A program made the translations under genes and the position numbers. Below, in pieces: positions 30,290 through 40,586 of a stretch of 64,000 bases of DNA. This stretch comes from JACQZU01 sp041908165 (GTDB taxonomy: Bacteria; Acidobacteriota; Holophagae; Holophagales; Holophagaceae). Below the pieces are notes generated by a model that worked only from the letters and a program-made list of their open reading frames with translations, did no database searches and was not told where the DNA came from. The DNA is taken from contig JAYRFV010000123.1 in the NCBI GenBank assembly GCA_041908165.1, positions 1 through 64,000 on the forward strand, given 5' to 3'. How positions within the stretch are numbered: the stretch's first letter is position 1; each line of letters begins with the position of its first letter.

Positions 30290-31630
30290 TCAGCCGACCA
30301 TCGTCCGGAGCAGCAGGAGGATCGCGCCGTTCCACAGGGCGTGGAGGAGCACCGCCGCCGGCAGGCCGCCGCTGGCCCGGACGGCCGCGCCGAGGACCAT
30401 GCCGAGGACGCCCAGCGTGGGCAGGCCGGCGGGCTGCAGGTGGATGGCGCCGAACAGGAGGCCCGAGACGAGGATCGCCGCGCCCCAGCCCCAGCGGCGG
30501 GCGAGGAAGGGCAGCAGCGTGCCGCGGAACAGCAGCTCCTCGAACAGCGGCGCGACCAGGGTGATGGTCAGGGCGGCCGCCAGCAGCGGGCCCGGCCCCG
30601 CCAGGCCCGCGAGGAAGTCCACCATCTCGCGCTGCGCCGGCGGGAAGCGCCGGGTCAGCGGGGCCGCCGCCCAGGCCGCCCCCAGGACCAGCGGCACCGC
30701 CAGCGCCAGGTGGGCCAGCCCCCAGCCCAGGTGCCGGGCCCAGCCGCCCGGCCACAGCCCGCGCCAGAAGCCGGGCCAGGCCGGCCCCAGCGCCCCGCGC
30801 AGGAGCAGCAGCCCCCAGCCCGCGTGGAGGCCCACGCTGAGGGTCAGCGCATAGGGCCGCAGGGGCGGAAGCGCCGTGGTCAGCGGCGCGACCAGGGTGC
30901 CGGAGACCAGCAGCCCCAGGAACCACCCGAGCAGCACCAGCATCATCGCCCGGCCGTCCAGGGGCGGGGCGGCCACGGAGGGGGCCGGGCGCTTCCGGAG
31001 CAGCAGGAACAGGGCCACGCCCAGGCTGGCGAAGCAGGCGAAGGCCGCGCCCAGGCCGATCAGTCCGGCGACCGCCAGCCGGCGGAGGACGGCCGCGCCG
31101 ACCGGGCCGGCCGGCTGGATGGGGCCGTCGCCCGCGGCGAGCCGCGCCTCCAGCAGCCCGGCCGCCCAGCCCCCGCCCAGGGCCCGTGCCGCCGCGGCCC
31201 GCTCGGTGCCCGCCACCCGCGGGCCGCCCTCGTAGGCCTGCCCCCAGCAGCGCAGGAAGGCGGCCGCCCCCGGGCCCTGAAGGCCCCCGGCGAGGGCCAG
31301 GCGACGGCCCAGGGCGAGGTCGCCGCGCTCCGCCGCCAGGACGCCGACGACGGCCCGGTCCCAGGGCTCGCGGAGCCCCTTCGCCACCCGCTCCGGGTCG
31401 GCGCTGCCGAAGCGCGCCGCACCGGCGCCCCCCAGCAGGCGCTCGGCGGCGAAGGGGAGTTCCGCCAGCCGCCCCTGCAGGCTGGCGCCGTGCAGGGGCG
31501 GCGCGGCGGACCGCCGCTGCAGCACGGCGCCCGCCAGGAAGAGCACCAGGACCGCCAGGCCGAGGATCAGGGGATCCGCCCAGGCCCGGTCCGGCTGCCA
31601 GCCTGCCTGCTCCTGCGGTCGCGGTTCCAT
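30290..31630 (-). CDS. CPBP-family intramembrane metalloprotease
   Basis: A 446-residue polytopic membrane protein. After an N-terminal helix and a soluble region of about 130 residues come about seven hydrophobic helices. The CPBP (CAAX/Abi) motifs are in the last third: FEELLFRG (near 365), FGAIHL and HALWNGAI. The family cleaves prenylated or other membrane proteins. The soluble N-terminal region between helices 1 and 2 is unusual for the family. The ATG is at MEPRPQEQ; the frame opens further upstream into the divergent thioesterase gene. Confidence 0.85.
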   Translation of the reverse strand: MEPRPQEQAGWQPDRAWADPLILGLAVLVLFLAGAVLQRRSAAPPLHGASLQGRLAELPFAAERLLGGAGAARFGSADPERVAKGLREPWDRAVVGVLAAERGDLALGRRLALAGGLQGPGAAAFLRCWGQAYEGGPRVAGTERAAAARALGGGWAAGLLEARLAAGDGPIQPAGPVGAAVLRRLAVAGLIGLGAAFACFASLGVALFLLLRKRPAPSVAAPPLDGRAMMLVLLGWFLGLLVSGTLVAPLTTALPPLRPYALTLSVGLHAGWGLLLLRGALGPAWPGFWRGLWPGGWARHLGWGLAHLALAVPLVLGAAWAAAPLTRRFPPAQREMVDFLAGLAGPGPLLAAALTITLVAPLFEELLFRGTLLPFLARRWGWGAAILVSGLLFGAIHLQPAGLPTLGVLGMVLGAAVRASGGLPAAVLLHALWNGAILLLLRTMVG

Positions 31631-31720
31631 CCCGCCAGGATAGTCGCGGAGCGGCCGCGCGGACGAAGCCGGACGGCGAACACGGCGGTTCCGGGCCGGA
31701 GCCCACGGTACATTGGTTCC

Positions 31721-32113
31721 ATGCCCTTCTCGCATCCCGTCGAAGTCCGGTTCCGCGATGTGGACGCCCTCGGCCACGTCAACCACGCGGTGGTGGTCAG
31801 CTACTTCGAGGCCGCCCGCTACGCCTGGTGGCGGGGCTACCTGGACGGGCGGGACTTCCGCTCCGAGGGCTTCCTGATCGCCCGGGTGGAGGTCGACTAC
31901 CGGGTGCCCATCCAGCTCGGCGAGGAGGTCGTGGTGGAACTGCGCTGCCCGCGGGTCGGCCGCAGCTCCTTCGACTTGGACTACCGCGTGCTCGGCCGGG
32001 GCGGGGTGCTGCTGGCCGAAGGCCGGACGGTGCAGGTCATGCTCGATTTCGCCCACGGCCGGCCGAGCCCCATCGGAGCCGCCACCGCCGCCTGGCTGGC
32101 GGCCCAGGCATGA
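31721..32113 (+). CDS. acyl-CoA thioesterase, YbgC/4HBT hotdog fold
   Basis: 130 residues. The motif VRFRDVDALGHVNHAVVVSYFE contains the catalytic Asp and the DxxGHVN pattern of 4HBT thioesterases, followed by the second conserved VEVDYRVPIQLGEEV strand. It hydrolyses acyl-CoA thioesters; the chain preference is unknown. Its stop overlaps the next start as ATGA. Confidence 0.92.
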   Translation: MPFSHPVEVRFRDVDALGHVNHAVVVSYFEAARYAWWRGYLDGRDFRSEGFLIARVEVDYRVPIQLGEEVVVELRCPRVGRSSFDLDYRVLGRGGVLLAEGRTVQVMLDFAHGRPSPIGAATAAWLAAQA

Positions 32114-32877
32114 GGCTCGGCACGGCGCTTCGGGTCGAGGGGGGCCGGGAGCGGCGGTTCCTGGCCAGTCCGCTGCCCGACGACCCGGGCCGGCTCGTCG
32201 ACCTCCAGGGCGTCGAGGCGGAACGCCTGCGCAAGCTCGGGGAGGGCGAGCCGGAGGCGCTCGCCCAGGCGCTGCTGCCCGCAAGCCTGCGGCGGCTCCT
32301 CGAGGCCGGCCCCCGGGGACTTCAGCGGGCCCGGCAGGCCCTCGCCTACGCCGAGAAGTGGGCCCGGCGGGGCAACCTGCCGCCGTCGCTGGCCCCCAGC
32401 GTGGAGGACCTCAAGCTGCTGCCCTGCCTGCCCCGCCCCAGCAGCCTGCGCCTGCCCGAGGGCGGCTACGGCGACCGGCTCGGCCTGCGGGGCCCGGGCG
32501 CCCGGCTCCCCTGGACCGCCGGCGCCTCCTGGCGGGCCTCCCTGGCGGTGTTCGGCCAGGCCGGCGGCCGGCCGGCCGGTTTCGCCCTGGTGCTCGAGGC
32601 CGGGGCCGCCGCGGTGCTCGGCGCCTGGATGCACACCGACATCCGGCTCGAAGGGGAACTCGAACTGGAAGCCCGTTCCGGAGCGCGCAGGGCGCCCCTG
32701 GCCGCCTGGGCCGACCTGGAGCTGCCGCCGCTGCGGCCGGGGGAGGTGCAGCTGCTGCCCTTCCCGATCTGGGAGCCGCTGCCGCTGCTGCCGGGCGACC
32801 GCGCCCGGCTGGAGACGCCCTTCGACAGCCTGGACGCCCGCGTCGACCGCGAGGGGACCCACCCCACCCTGCAGTGA
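32110..32877 (+). CDS. unassigned protein, faintly FAH-like
   Basis: A 255-residue soluble protein coupled to the thioesterase by a 4-nt overlap. The N-terminal MRLGTALRVEGG...LVDLQG and the LPCLPRPSSLRLPEG segment are reminiscent of fumarylacetoacetate hydrolase entry sequences, and LLPGDRARLETPFDSLDARV recalls the C-terminal strand. The FAH metal ligands and the GxNYxxH motif are not visible, so the resemblance may be chance or a degenerate relative. Composition is very Leu/Arg/Gly-rich. The stop codon abuts the DAHP synthase stop. Confidence 0.75.
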   Translation: MRLGTALRVEGGRERRFLASPLPDDPGRLVDLQGVEAERLRKLGEGEPEALAQALLPASLRRLLEAGPRGLQRARQALAYAEKWARRGNLPPSLAPSVEDLKLLPCLPRPSSLRLPEGGYGDRLGLRGPGARLPWTAGASWRASLAVFGQAGGRPAGFALVLEAGAAAVLGAWMHTDIRLEGELELEARSGARRAPLAAWADLELPPLRPGEVQLLPFPIWEPLPLLPGDRARLETPFDSLDARVDREGTHPTLQ

Positions 32878-34233
<1,356 letters not shown>

Positions 34234-34277
34234 GGTCCATCTGACCACGAATCGCCCGGGCTGTCCCGCGCCCGGCC

Positions 34278-34979
34278 TCAGTCGCCGGCGTCGGCCTCCA
34301 CGGCGGCGGTCCAGCGGTAGCCCTCGCCGCCCACCGTGGTGATGAAGGGCCGTCCGAGGTCGTCCTCGCCGAGCTTCTTCCGCAGGTTGGCCACGTGGAC
34401 GTCCACGGTGCGCGGGGTGGGCCGCCCGTCCACCTCCCAGGCGAGCTGCAGCAGTTCGTTGCGGCTGTGGGTGCGGCCCGGGTGGGCGATCAGGATCTCG
34501 AGGATCCGGAACTCGCGGGGCGTGGTGTCCAGGAGGCGGCCGCCCCGCCGCACCTCGAGGCCCGGGAGGTCGAACCGGAACGGCCCGGAGCGGAGGACCG
34601 CCGGCGGCGGCGGCGCCTGGGTCCGCCTGAGGATCGCCCGGATCCGCGCCACCAGCTCCAGCACCGAGAAGGGCTTCACCAGGTAGTCGTCGGCGCCGAT
34701 GCTGAGGCCCTTCACCCGGTCGGCCTCCTCGCCGCGGGCGGTGAGCATCAGCACCGGCACCAGGTCGTTGCGGCCGCGGAGGTCGGCCAGCACCTGGAAG
34801 CCGTCGAGACGGGGCAGCATCAGGTCCAGGATCACCAGGTCGGCGCGCCGGGCTCGGTGGGCGGCGAGGGCCGGCTCGCCGTCATCGACCGCCTCCACCG
34901 TATAGCCCTCGTACCCCAGGTTGGTCACCAGGAGCTGCCGGAGGCTGGGTTCGTCCTCGACCACGAGGATGTGGGTCAT
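34278..34979 (-). CDS. OmpR/PhoB-type response regulator
   Basis: 233 residues. The receiver domain (about 1-118) has the acidic pair EDE, phosphoacceptor Asp52 in ILDLMLP, and the KPF lysine. The C-terminal winged helix (about 130-230) has TPREFRILEILIAHPGRTHSRNEL and RTVDVHVANLRKKLG. It binds DNA as a phosphorylated dimer; the partner kinase is encoded just upstream. The 94-nt gap from the kinase gene contains a GAGCCCC/GGGGTTC hairpin that could tune expression. Confidence 0.95.
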   Translation of the reverse strand: MTHILVVEDEPSLRQLLVTNLGYEGYTVEAVDDGEPALAAHRARRADLVILDLMLPRLDGFQVLADLRGRNDLVPVLMLTARGEEADRVKGLSIGADDYLVKPFSVLELVARIRAILRRTQAPPPPAVLRSGPFRFDLPGLEVRRGGRLLDTTPREFRILEILIAHPGRTHSRNELLQLAWEVDGRPTPRTVDVHVANLRKKLGEDDLGRPFITTVGGEGYRWTAAVEADAGD

Positions 34980-35073
34980 CGCATCGATCCAATGAACGGG
35001 GAACCCCACAAGCATTGGGGCTCCGTCGCGGCCGCGCAATGCCCCCGCGGTTTTTCCACAGGCGGGGCGGGGC

Positions 35074-36651
35074 TCAGATGGCGCTGATCTCCAGGCTGGC
35101 GCTGACCCCCTGGCCCGGCGAGGAAGCGTAGGACAGGCCCCAGCCCTCCCGCTCGGCCACCTGGAACAGCAGGGACAGGCCCAGGCCCTGGCCCTCCCGC
35201 CTGAACCCCTCGCCGCCGGCGGCGCGGATGCGCATGAACGGCTTGCCGAGGGCGTCCAGCTGGGTGGCGTTGAGCCCGGGGCCCTGGTCGCCGACCCGGA
35301 TGATGAACCGCTTGCGGCTGCGCCAGCTTTCCACGCTGACCGTGCCCTCGCCGTGGAAGAGGGCGTTCTCGATCAGGGTCTGCAGCGCCGAGCGCAGGGA
35401 GGTGAGGGCGGCCCGGCCGCTGTCCGGGGCGAGCCGGAGGTCGACGCTGCGGCCCTCGGCCTCGAACACCGGCTGGAGGTCGTCGACCACGGCGGCGATC
35501 CAGGCCGAGCTGACCTCGCCCTCCGGGCTGGTCAGGTTGACCCCCCGGATCGCCTGGAGCCCGTTCTCGATCAGCCGGGTGAGGTCGTCGACCTCGTTGC
35601 CCAGCTTCATCAGCTCGGTCTCGCTCTCCTCCGGCCCCAGCCGGCCCAGGCGCAGGGAGTCGCAGCGGAACTTGAGGATCGCCAGCGGCGTCTTCAGGCT
35701 GTGGGTGAGGCTGGCCATCCGGTCGGCGGCGAGGATCGCCTTCTGCCGCACCCGGTTGCGGATCCAGAACCCGCCGAGCACCGACAGGGCCACCAGCGCG
35801 GCGACGCCGCGGGCCCCCCACAGGTGCCTCCGGTAGAACGTCCAGTAGTCCCTGATCTGCGACTGGAAGGGGATGCCCACCGGATCCCAACCTTCCCCGA
35901 AGGCGGTGCTCTTGGTGGCCAGCCGCACGATGCAGGTCACCAGCCGGCCGGGATCCGCCTGCAGGCGCGGTTCCGCGCCCCAGGGCTGGCGGGGCAGGTC
36001 GCCGCGGCTGGCGTCCTCGGTCCGCACCAGCCCCATGCGCATGCTGGGGCGGGCGCCGAGGGCGACCTTCAGGGCCCGCTCGACCTCCGGACTGCCGGGC
36101 CGCCAGCGCTTGATCACCGTCCGCTCGTCGCCCAGGAGCACGACCGAGGCGACCTGGCCGAAGTCGGGGTCGATCGCCTTCGGCGGGTTCCAGTGCTGCT
36201 CGCTGGCCTGGGCCGCGAGGTCGACCCAGGTGCGATAGGCGGGGACCAGGGGCTCCGCGGGATCCGCGCGCCGCAGGCGGTCGCCATCGCGGACCCAGAG
36301 CAGGTCCGGTTCCCGGCGATCGACCAGGGCCACCAGCAGGGGCTGGGCGGCCAGGTAGCGGCGGACTTCGGGTTCGTCGCCCCGGCGCACCGAGGGGGCC
36401 GGGGGCAGGTTCTGCCAGTGCTTCTCGATGTCGAGCATGGCCAGCCAGTGCTGCTCGCCCCAGGCCGCCTCGGCCTCGAGGATGGCGCGGTCGGCCCATT
36501 CCTGGGGCGCTTTGTACAGCAGGTAGCCGAGCCCGGCCCCGCCCACCAGCACCAGCAGGGCCCCGAAGGGCATCAGCAGGCGGCGCAGGAAGCCCGGGCG
36601 GTCGCCCTTCGAGCGGCGCGGCCGGAAGCGGGTGACCCGGCGGGTGGCCAC
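35074..36651 (-). CDS. sensor histidine kinase
   Basis: A 525-residue membrane kinase. It has transmembrane helix 1 (about 25-46), a periplasmic region of about 230 residues with no named fold recognised, helix 2 (about 282-300), a dimerisation domain with His317 in a variant H-box (LTHSLKTPLAIL rather than HELRTPL), and an ATPase domain with LIENALFHGEG, GDQGPGL and GQGLGLSLL. It is paired with the OmpR-type regulator downstream. It begins 3 nt after the nadA stop, so quinolinate synthase and the sensor share a transcript; whether they share physiology is unknown. Confidence 0.92.
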   Translation of the reverse strand: MATRRVTRFRPRRSKGDRPGFLRRLLMPFGALLVLVGGAGLGYLLYKAPQEWADRAILEAEAAWGEQHWLAMLDIEKHWQNLPPAPSVRRGDEPEVRRYLAAQPLLVALVDRREPDLLWVRDGDRLRRADPAEPLVPAYRTWVDLAAQASEQHWNPPKAIDPDFGQVASVVLLGDERTVIKRWRPGSPEVERALKVALGARPSMRMGLVRTEDASRGDLPRQPWGAEPRLQADPGRLVTCIVRLATKSTAFGEGWDPVGIPFQSQIRDYWTFYRRHLWGARGVAALVALSVLGGFWIRNRVRQKAILAADRMASLTHSLKTPLAILKFRCDSLRLGRLGPEESETELMKLGNEVDDLTRLIENGLQAIRGVNLTSPEGEVSSAWIAAVVDDLQPVFEAEGRSVDLRLAPDSGRAALTSLRSALQTLIENALFHGEGTVSVESWRSRKRFIIRVGDQGPGLNATQLDALGKPFMRIRAAGGEGFRREGQGLGLSLLFQVAEREGWGLSYASSPGQGVSASLEISAI

Positions 36652-36654
36652 CGG

Positions 36655-37626
36655 TCAGCCGAGGGCCAGCATGCGTTCCACCGGCCGCAGGGCGCGCTGG
36701 CGCAGGCCCTCCTCCAGGTGGATCGCCGGCTGCAGGTCGCGCAGGGAGAGGTACAGCTTCTCCACGCTGTTGAGCTTCATGTAGGGGCACAGGGAGCAGT
36801 TGCAGCCGCTGTCGGCGGGGATCGGGATCAGCTCCGCGTCCGGCCGGGCCTTGCGCATCTGGTGCAGGATCCCGGCCTCGGTGCCGACGATGAAGGTGCG
36901 GCCCGGGGCGTCCTGGACGTACCGGATCAGGGCGGCGGTGCTGCCGACGAAGTCGGCCATCTGCGAGACGGTGGCGTCGCACTCCGGGTGGACGATCACC
37001 TTCGCCTCCGGGTGCCGCGCCTGCAGGGCGGCGAGGCGTTTCGCGGTGAACTGCTCGTGGACGATGCAGAAACCCGGGAACAGCACCATGTCCCGGCCGG
37101 TCTGCCGCATCACCCAGCGGCCCAGGTGGCGGTCCGGGGCGAACACCACCGGCCGCTCCGGGGCGATGCTCTGCACCACCCGCACCGCATTGGAACTGGT
37201 GCAGATGATGTCGCTGAGGGCCTTCACCCCGGCGCTGCAGTTGATGTAGCTGACCACGGCGTGGCCGGGGTAGGCCTGCAGCCACTCGGCGAAGGCCGGG
37301 GCCGGGCAGCGGTCCGCCAGCGAGCAGCCGGCGTCCAGGTCGGGCACCACCACCGTTTTGGAAGGGTTGAGGATCTTGGCGGTCTCGGCCATGAAGTGGA
37401 CGCCGCAGAAGGCGATCACCTCCGCGTCGGTGCGGGCCGCGGCCTGGCTGAGCTGCAGGCTGTCGCCGACGAAATCCGCCAGGTCCTGGATCTCCGGCTC
37501 CTGGTAGTAGTGGGCGAGGATCACCGCCTTCCGTTCCCGCCGCAGCCGCTGGATCTCCGCCAGCAGGTCGAGGGCGGGGTCGATGCTGTCCAGGTCAGGA
37601 ACGTAGGGGGCGGCGGGCGCGGTCAT
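36655..37626 (-). CDS. nadA: quinolinate synthase
   Basis: A [4Fe-4S] enzyme that condenses iminoaspartate with dihydroxyacetone phosphate in NAD synthesis; 323 residues. It shows ILAHYYQ.PEIQ..ADFVGDSL, CGVHFMAETAKIL, INCSAG, HPEC and SGCNCSLCPYMKLN, which supply the three cluster cysteines. nadB and nadC are not in the window. Confidence 0.96.
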   Translation of the reverse strand: MTAPAAPYVPDLDSIDPALDLLAEIQRLRRERKAVILAHYYQEPEIQDLADFVGDSLQLSQAAARTDAEVIAFCGVHFMAETAKILNPSKTVVVPDLDAGCSLADRCPAPAFAEWLQAYPGHAVVSYINCSAGVKALSDIICTSSNAVRVVQSIAPERPVVFAPDRHLGRWVMRQTGRDMVLFPGFCIVHEQFTAKRLAALQARHPEAKVIVHPECDATVSQMADFVGSTAALIRYVQDAPGRTFIVGTEAGILHQMRKARPDAELIPIPADSGCNCSLCPYMKLNSVEKLYLSLRDLQPAIHLEEGLRQRALRPVERMLALG

Positions 37627-37635
37627 CGACCCAGT

Positions 37636-37830
37636 CTAGTCATCCGTACGCTGCCCGGACAGGAAGGCGCGGATCTTCCGGCCCGGACCCGGATCCAGGA
37701 AGGCGGCCCGGAAGGCGGTCCGCTCCCAGGCCAGGGCCGCGCCCGCCGGCAACCCGTCCTGGGCTTCCTGCGCCGCGGTCAGCAGGCGCAGCGCCCGTTC
37801 GGTGGCGGAGGCGTCGCGGGGATCAGCCAT
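37636..37830 (-). CDS. small hypothetical protein, 64 aa
   Basis: Its start overlaps the end of the MFS gene by 8 nt and its stop lies 9 nt before nadA, so it fits the operon exactly. It is an Ala/Arg/Leu-rich soluble peptide, mostly predicted helical (ATERALRLLTAAQEAQDGL), ending in KIRAFLSGQRTDD. No family is recognised. Reality is supported mainly by operon spacing. Confidence 0.6.
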   Translation of the reverse strand: MADPRDASATERALRLLTAAQEAQDGLPAGAALAWERTAFRAAFLDPGPGRKIRAFLSGQRTDD

Positions 37831-39025
37831 GGATCACGCTACCACCCGGGGCGGCCGGCCGGCGCACCCGCCAGAGGACAAGCAGGAGCGCGGCCGCGAG
37901 GGCGGTGGCGGCGGCGGCGAGGAAGGCGGCCCGGCTGCCGAAGCGGGTCATGAAGAGCCCCATCAGCGGGCTGGCGGCCAGGGCCCCGAGGGCGTGGGCC
38001 GACTGGAAGGCGCCGAACCCCGCCCCGCGCTCCCCGGCGGGCAGCAGGTCCGACAGCAGGGCCTTCTCCACGCCCTCGGTGAGGCCGTAGAAGGCCCCGT
38101 AGCCCAGCAGGGCCAGGGCGAAGGCGATGCCGCCGGACGCCGTTCCCATGACCGCATAGGCGACGGCGTAGACGCACCAGCCGGCGGCCAGGAACCGGAC
38201 CCGGCCGAAACGGTCGGAGAGGCGGCCTGCAGGCACCGCCAGCAGTGCGGCCAGGCCGTTGAAGGCGAGGAACAGCAGGAGGATCGCGGGGAAGCCGAAG
38301 CCGGCCTCGCGGGCCTTGAGCACCAGGAAGGCGTCGCTGGAATTGGCCAGGGCGAACAGCAGGACGATGCCCAGGTAGGACCGCGCGCGGGCCGGGACGG
38401 CGAACCCCAGGCGCAGCGGGACCGTGGTCGCCCGGGGCACCGGCGGCACCGCGAGCAGCAGCAGGGCCACGGCCCCCAGGCCGAGCGGCAGGGCGATCCA
38501 CGCCAGCCGGTGGAAATCCCGGGGGCCCAGGCCTTCTCCCCCTCCGAGCAGGAGCACCAGGGTGATGCCGGCCATGGCGCCGAGGGTGTCCAGGAACCGG
38601 GTGAGGCCGAAGTCGCGTCCGGCCCGCCCGGCCGCCGCGGCGTCGGCCACCATGGCGTCCCGGGGCGCACCGCGCAGGCCCTTGCCGATCCGGTCGGCGA
38701 CCCGGGCGAGCCCGGCCAGGGCCGGGGTGAGGGGACCCAGGTACAGGGCGCGGGCCGCCACCGACAGGGCGTAGCCGAGCACCACCAGGGGCTTCCGGCT
38801 GGGCAGGCGGTCGGACAGCCAGCCGCTGAACCCCTTGAGCAGGATCGCGGCGCCCTCGGCGAGGCCCTCGATGAACCCCACCACCGCGGCCGGCGCGCCC
38901 AAGGTGCCGGTCAGGACCAGCGGCAGGGCCCGGGCCAGGACCTCGCCGGAGGCATCGTTCAGGAAGGACACCCAGCCGAGGCGGGCAGCCACGGGGGGGG
39001 TGGTCGGGGGGGACGGAACCGGCAT
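37823..39025 (-). CDS. major facilitator superfamily transporter
   Basis: 400 residues with about 11-12 transmembrane helices. It carries the MFS loop 2-3 motif (GWLSDRLPSRKPLV) and its repeat (GRLSDRFGRVRF), plus the ADRIGKGLRGAPRDAMVAD segment found in the MFS subgroup with unknown cargo next to metabolic genes. The substrate cannot be told. It is first in the minus-strand operon and divergent from the FadL-like gene across 158 nt that hold the promoters. Confidence 0.92.
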   Translation of the reverse strand: MPVPSPPTTPPVAARLGWVSFLNDASGEVLARALPLVLTGTLGAPAAVVGFIEGLAEGAAILLKGFSGWLSDRLPSRKPLVVLGYALSVAARALYLGPLTPALAGLARVADRIGKGLRGAPRDAMVADAAAAGRAGRDFGLTRFLDTLGAMAGITLVLLLGGGEGLGPRDFHRLAWIALPLGLGAVALLLLAVPPVPRATTVPLRLGFAVPARARSYLGIVLLFALANSSDAFLVLKAREAGFGFPAILLLFLAFNGLAALLAVPAGRLSDRFGRVRFLAAGWCVYAVAYAVMGTASGGIAFALALLGYGAFYGLTEGVEKALLSDLLPAGERGAGFGAFQSAHALGALAASPLMGLFMTRFGSRAAFLAAAATALAAALLLVLWRVRRPAAPGGSVIHG

Positions 39026-39183
39026 GGCTCCCAGGTTACTGCCTCCGTCCGGCCCGGCACCCGGCGGCGGCCACCCCCGGCGCGGCGGTCCTCACCCCTT
39101 GGTGGATCGAGGACTCTCGGCGATCCTGGGGGTTCGCGTTGAACTTCGGGCGGGCTTCCGCCACTCCAAGGAGGCGGGCCCGG

Positions 39184-40566
39184 ATGGGAGGATTGGGAAT
39201 GGTTCGAGGATCGTTTGCACGGGGAGGCGCCCTGCTGCTGGGCCTTGCCGCCACCCGCCTGGGCGCGCAGAGCCTGGCCCTGCCCGCGTCGGACCCGGTC
39301 GGCATCGGCCGGGGCGGGGCGGGCGTCGCCTTCGGCCGCAGCCTGGAGGCCAGCGCCCTGAACCCGGCCCTCCTGGCCACCCTGGACGACCGCCGGTCCG
39401 CCTATGTCGCCGGCGGGATGGAACTCGAGTCGGGGCAGCTCACCCTGCAGTCGAACCAGCGGACGCTGTTCTCCACCGACCGCAACCGGTTCGTGCCCGC
39501 CCTCGGAGCCGCCTGGAGGGCCGGCGGCCGGGTGGTGTTCGGGCTGGTCCTGGACACGCCCTTCTCCCGGCACCAGCAGGTCCCGATGGAATCGACCTCG
39601 CGGTTCCTGGGCGACCACCTGGCCCTGCGGGCCGACCGGATCCAGCTCCAGGCCGGGTACAAGCTCTCCGACCGGTTTTCGATCGGCCTCGGGGTCGGCG
39701 CTGCCCGCCTGACCTACGAATCCACCTCGACCTTCAGGGCCCAGGTGCCCCTGGATCCCTCCCAGGTCCTCTCGACCGGCAACCCCTCCCAGGGCCTGGT
39801 CGAAACCGGCCTTCGCCAGTCCGGCTCGGGGACGTCCCCGGCCTTCTCCGCGGGCTTCCGCTTCGCCATCAACCCCCGGTGGACCGTCGGCGGAGCCGTC
39901 CAGGGCCCGCTGAAGGCCTCCCTGGGCCTGACCGCCGAGATGGACGGCCGCGCCCCTGCGGTCTACGCCAACGACGGCTACGGCGCCCCCAACCAGGGCA
40001 CCGCCGCCGCCGCGGCCCAGCTGCTCGGCCGGCTGTCGGCCAGGCCCGGGAGCGGAGACCTGCAGCTGCCCTGGAGGGCCACGGTGGGCGTCCGCCAGCG
40101 GGTCAACCAGCTGTTCACCTGGGAGTTCGACCTGCGCTACCTGGGCTCCGGCCAGCTGCAGGTCCCCTCTGCGGCCCGGCTGTCGACCCCGAGCGGGCTG
40201 GTGGAGGCGCCCGAACTGGCCGTCGAGGCCCACAGCAGCTCGGGGATGACCCTCATGGGCGAGCTGTCCCTGGACAAGCGCTGGACGGTCCGCGCGGCCG
40301 CCAGCGTCGAGCAGGGCTGGCGGGCCGAACCGTCGGTCTCGCCCCTGATGGGCGGAGCCAAGACCGCCGCCTTCTCCGCCGGGTTCGGCTTCCGGATGCT
40401 GGGCGGCGAGCTGATCGGCGGCTACCAGTTCCGCCAGTCCAAGGACATCGATTCGCCCTCCATCGACGGCGTCTGGAGCCGCCTGGGCTACCACGCCACC
40501 GGCACCACCACCCGCATCGAAGGGATGGGCCACCTCTGGAGCCTCGGCTTCCGCCGGAGCTTCTGA
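39184..40566 (+). CDS. FadL/OmpP1-type outer membrane transport protein
   Basis: 460 residues. An N-terminal signal peptide (ends near LGAQS) is followed by the family hallmark GIGRGGAGVAFGRSLEASALNPA, then many amphipathic strands and a barrel-like end in WSLGFRRSF with a C-terminal aromatic residue. It imports hydrophobic compounds such as fatty acids across the outer membrane. The ATG is chosen because AAGGAGG lies 9 nt before it; a second ATG five codons on and an upstream TTG are alternatives. Confidence 0.88.
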   Translation: MGGLGMVRGSFARGGALLLGLAATRLGAQSLALPASDPVGIGRGGAGVAFGRSLEASALNPALLATLDDRRSAYVAGGMELESGQLTLQSNQRTLFSTDRNRFVPALGAAWRAGGRVVFGLVLDTPFSRHQQVPMESTSRFLGDHLALRADRIQLQAGYKLSDRFSIGLGVGAARLTYESTSTFRAQVPLDPSQVLSTGNPSQGLVETGLRQSGSGTSPAFSAGFRFAINPRWTVGGAVQGPLKASLGLTAEMDGRAPAVYANDGYGAPNQGTAAAAAQLLGRLSARPGSGDLQLPWRATVGVRQRVNQLFTWEFDLRYLGSGQLQVPSAARLSTPSGLVEAPELAVEAHSSSGMTLMGELSLDKRWTVRAAASVEQGWRAEPSVSPLMGGAKTAAFSAGFGFRMLGGELIGGYQFRQSKDIDSPSIDGVWSRLGYHATGTTTRIEGMGHLWSLGFRRSF

Positions 40567-40586
40567 GGCCACCGGGGAGGCCGGCC

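Noticed and set aside
34985..35010. Hairpin GGAACCCC...GGGGCTCC between the kinase and regulator genes as a riboswitch
   Set aside because: A single short stem with no recognisable aptamer; mentioned only as a possible expression-tuning element.
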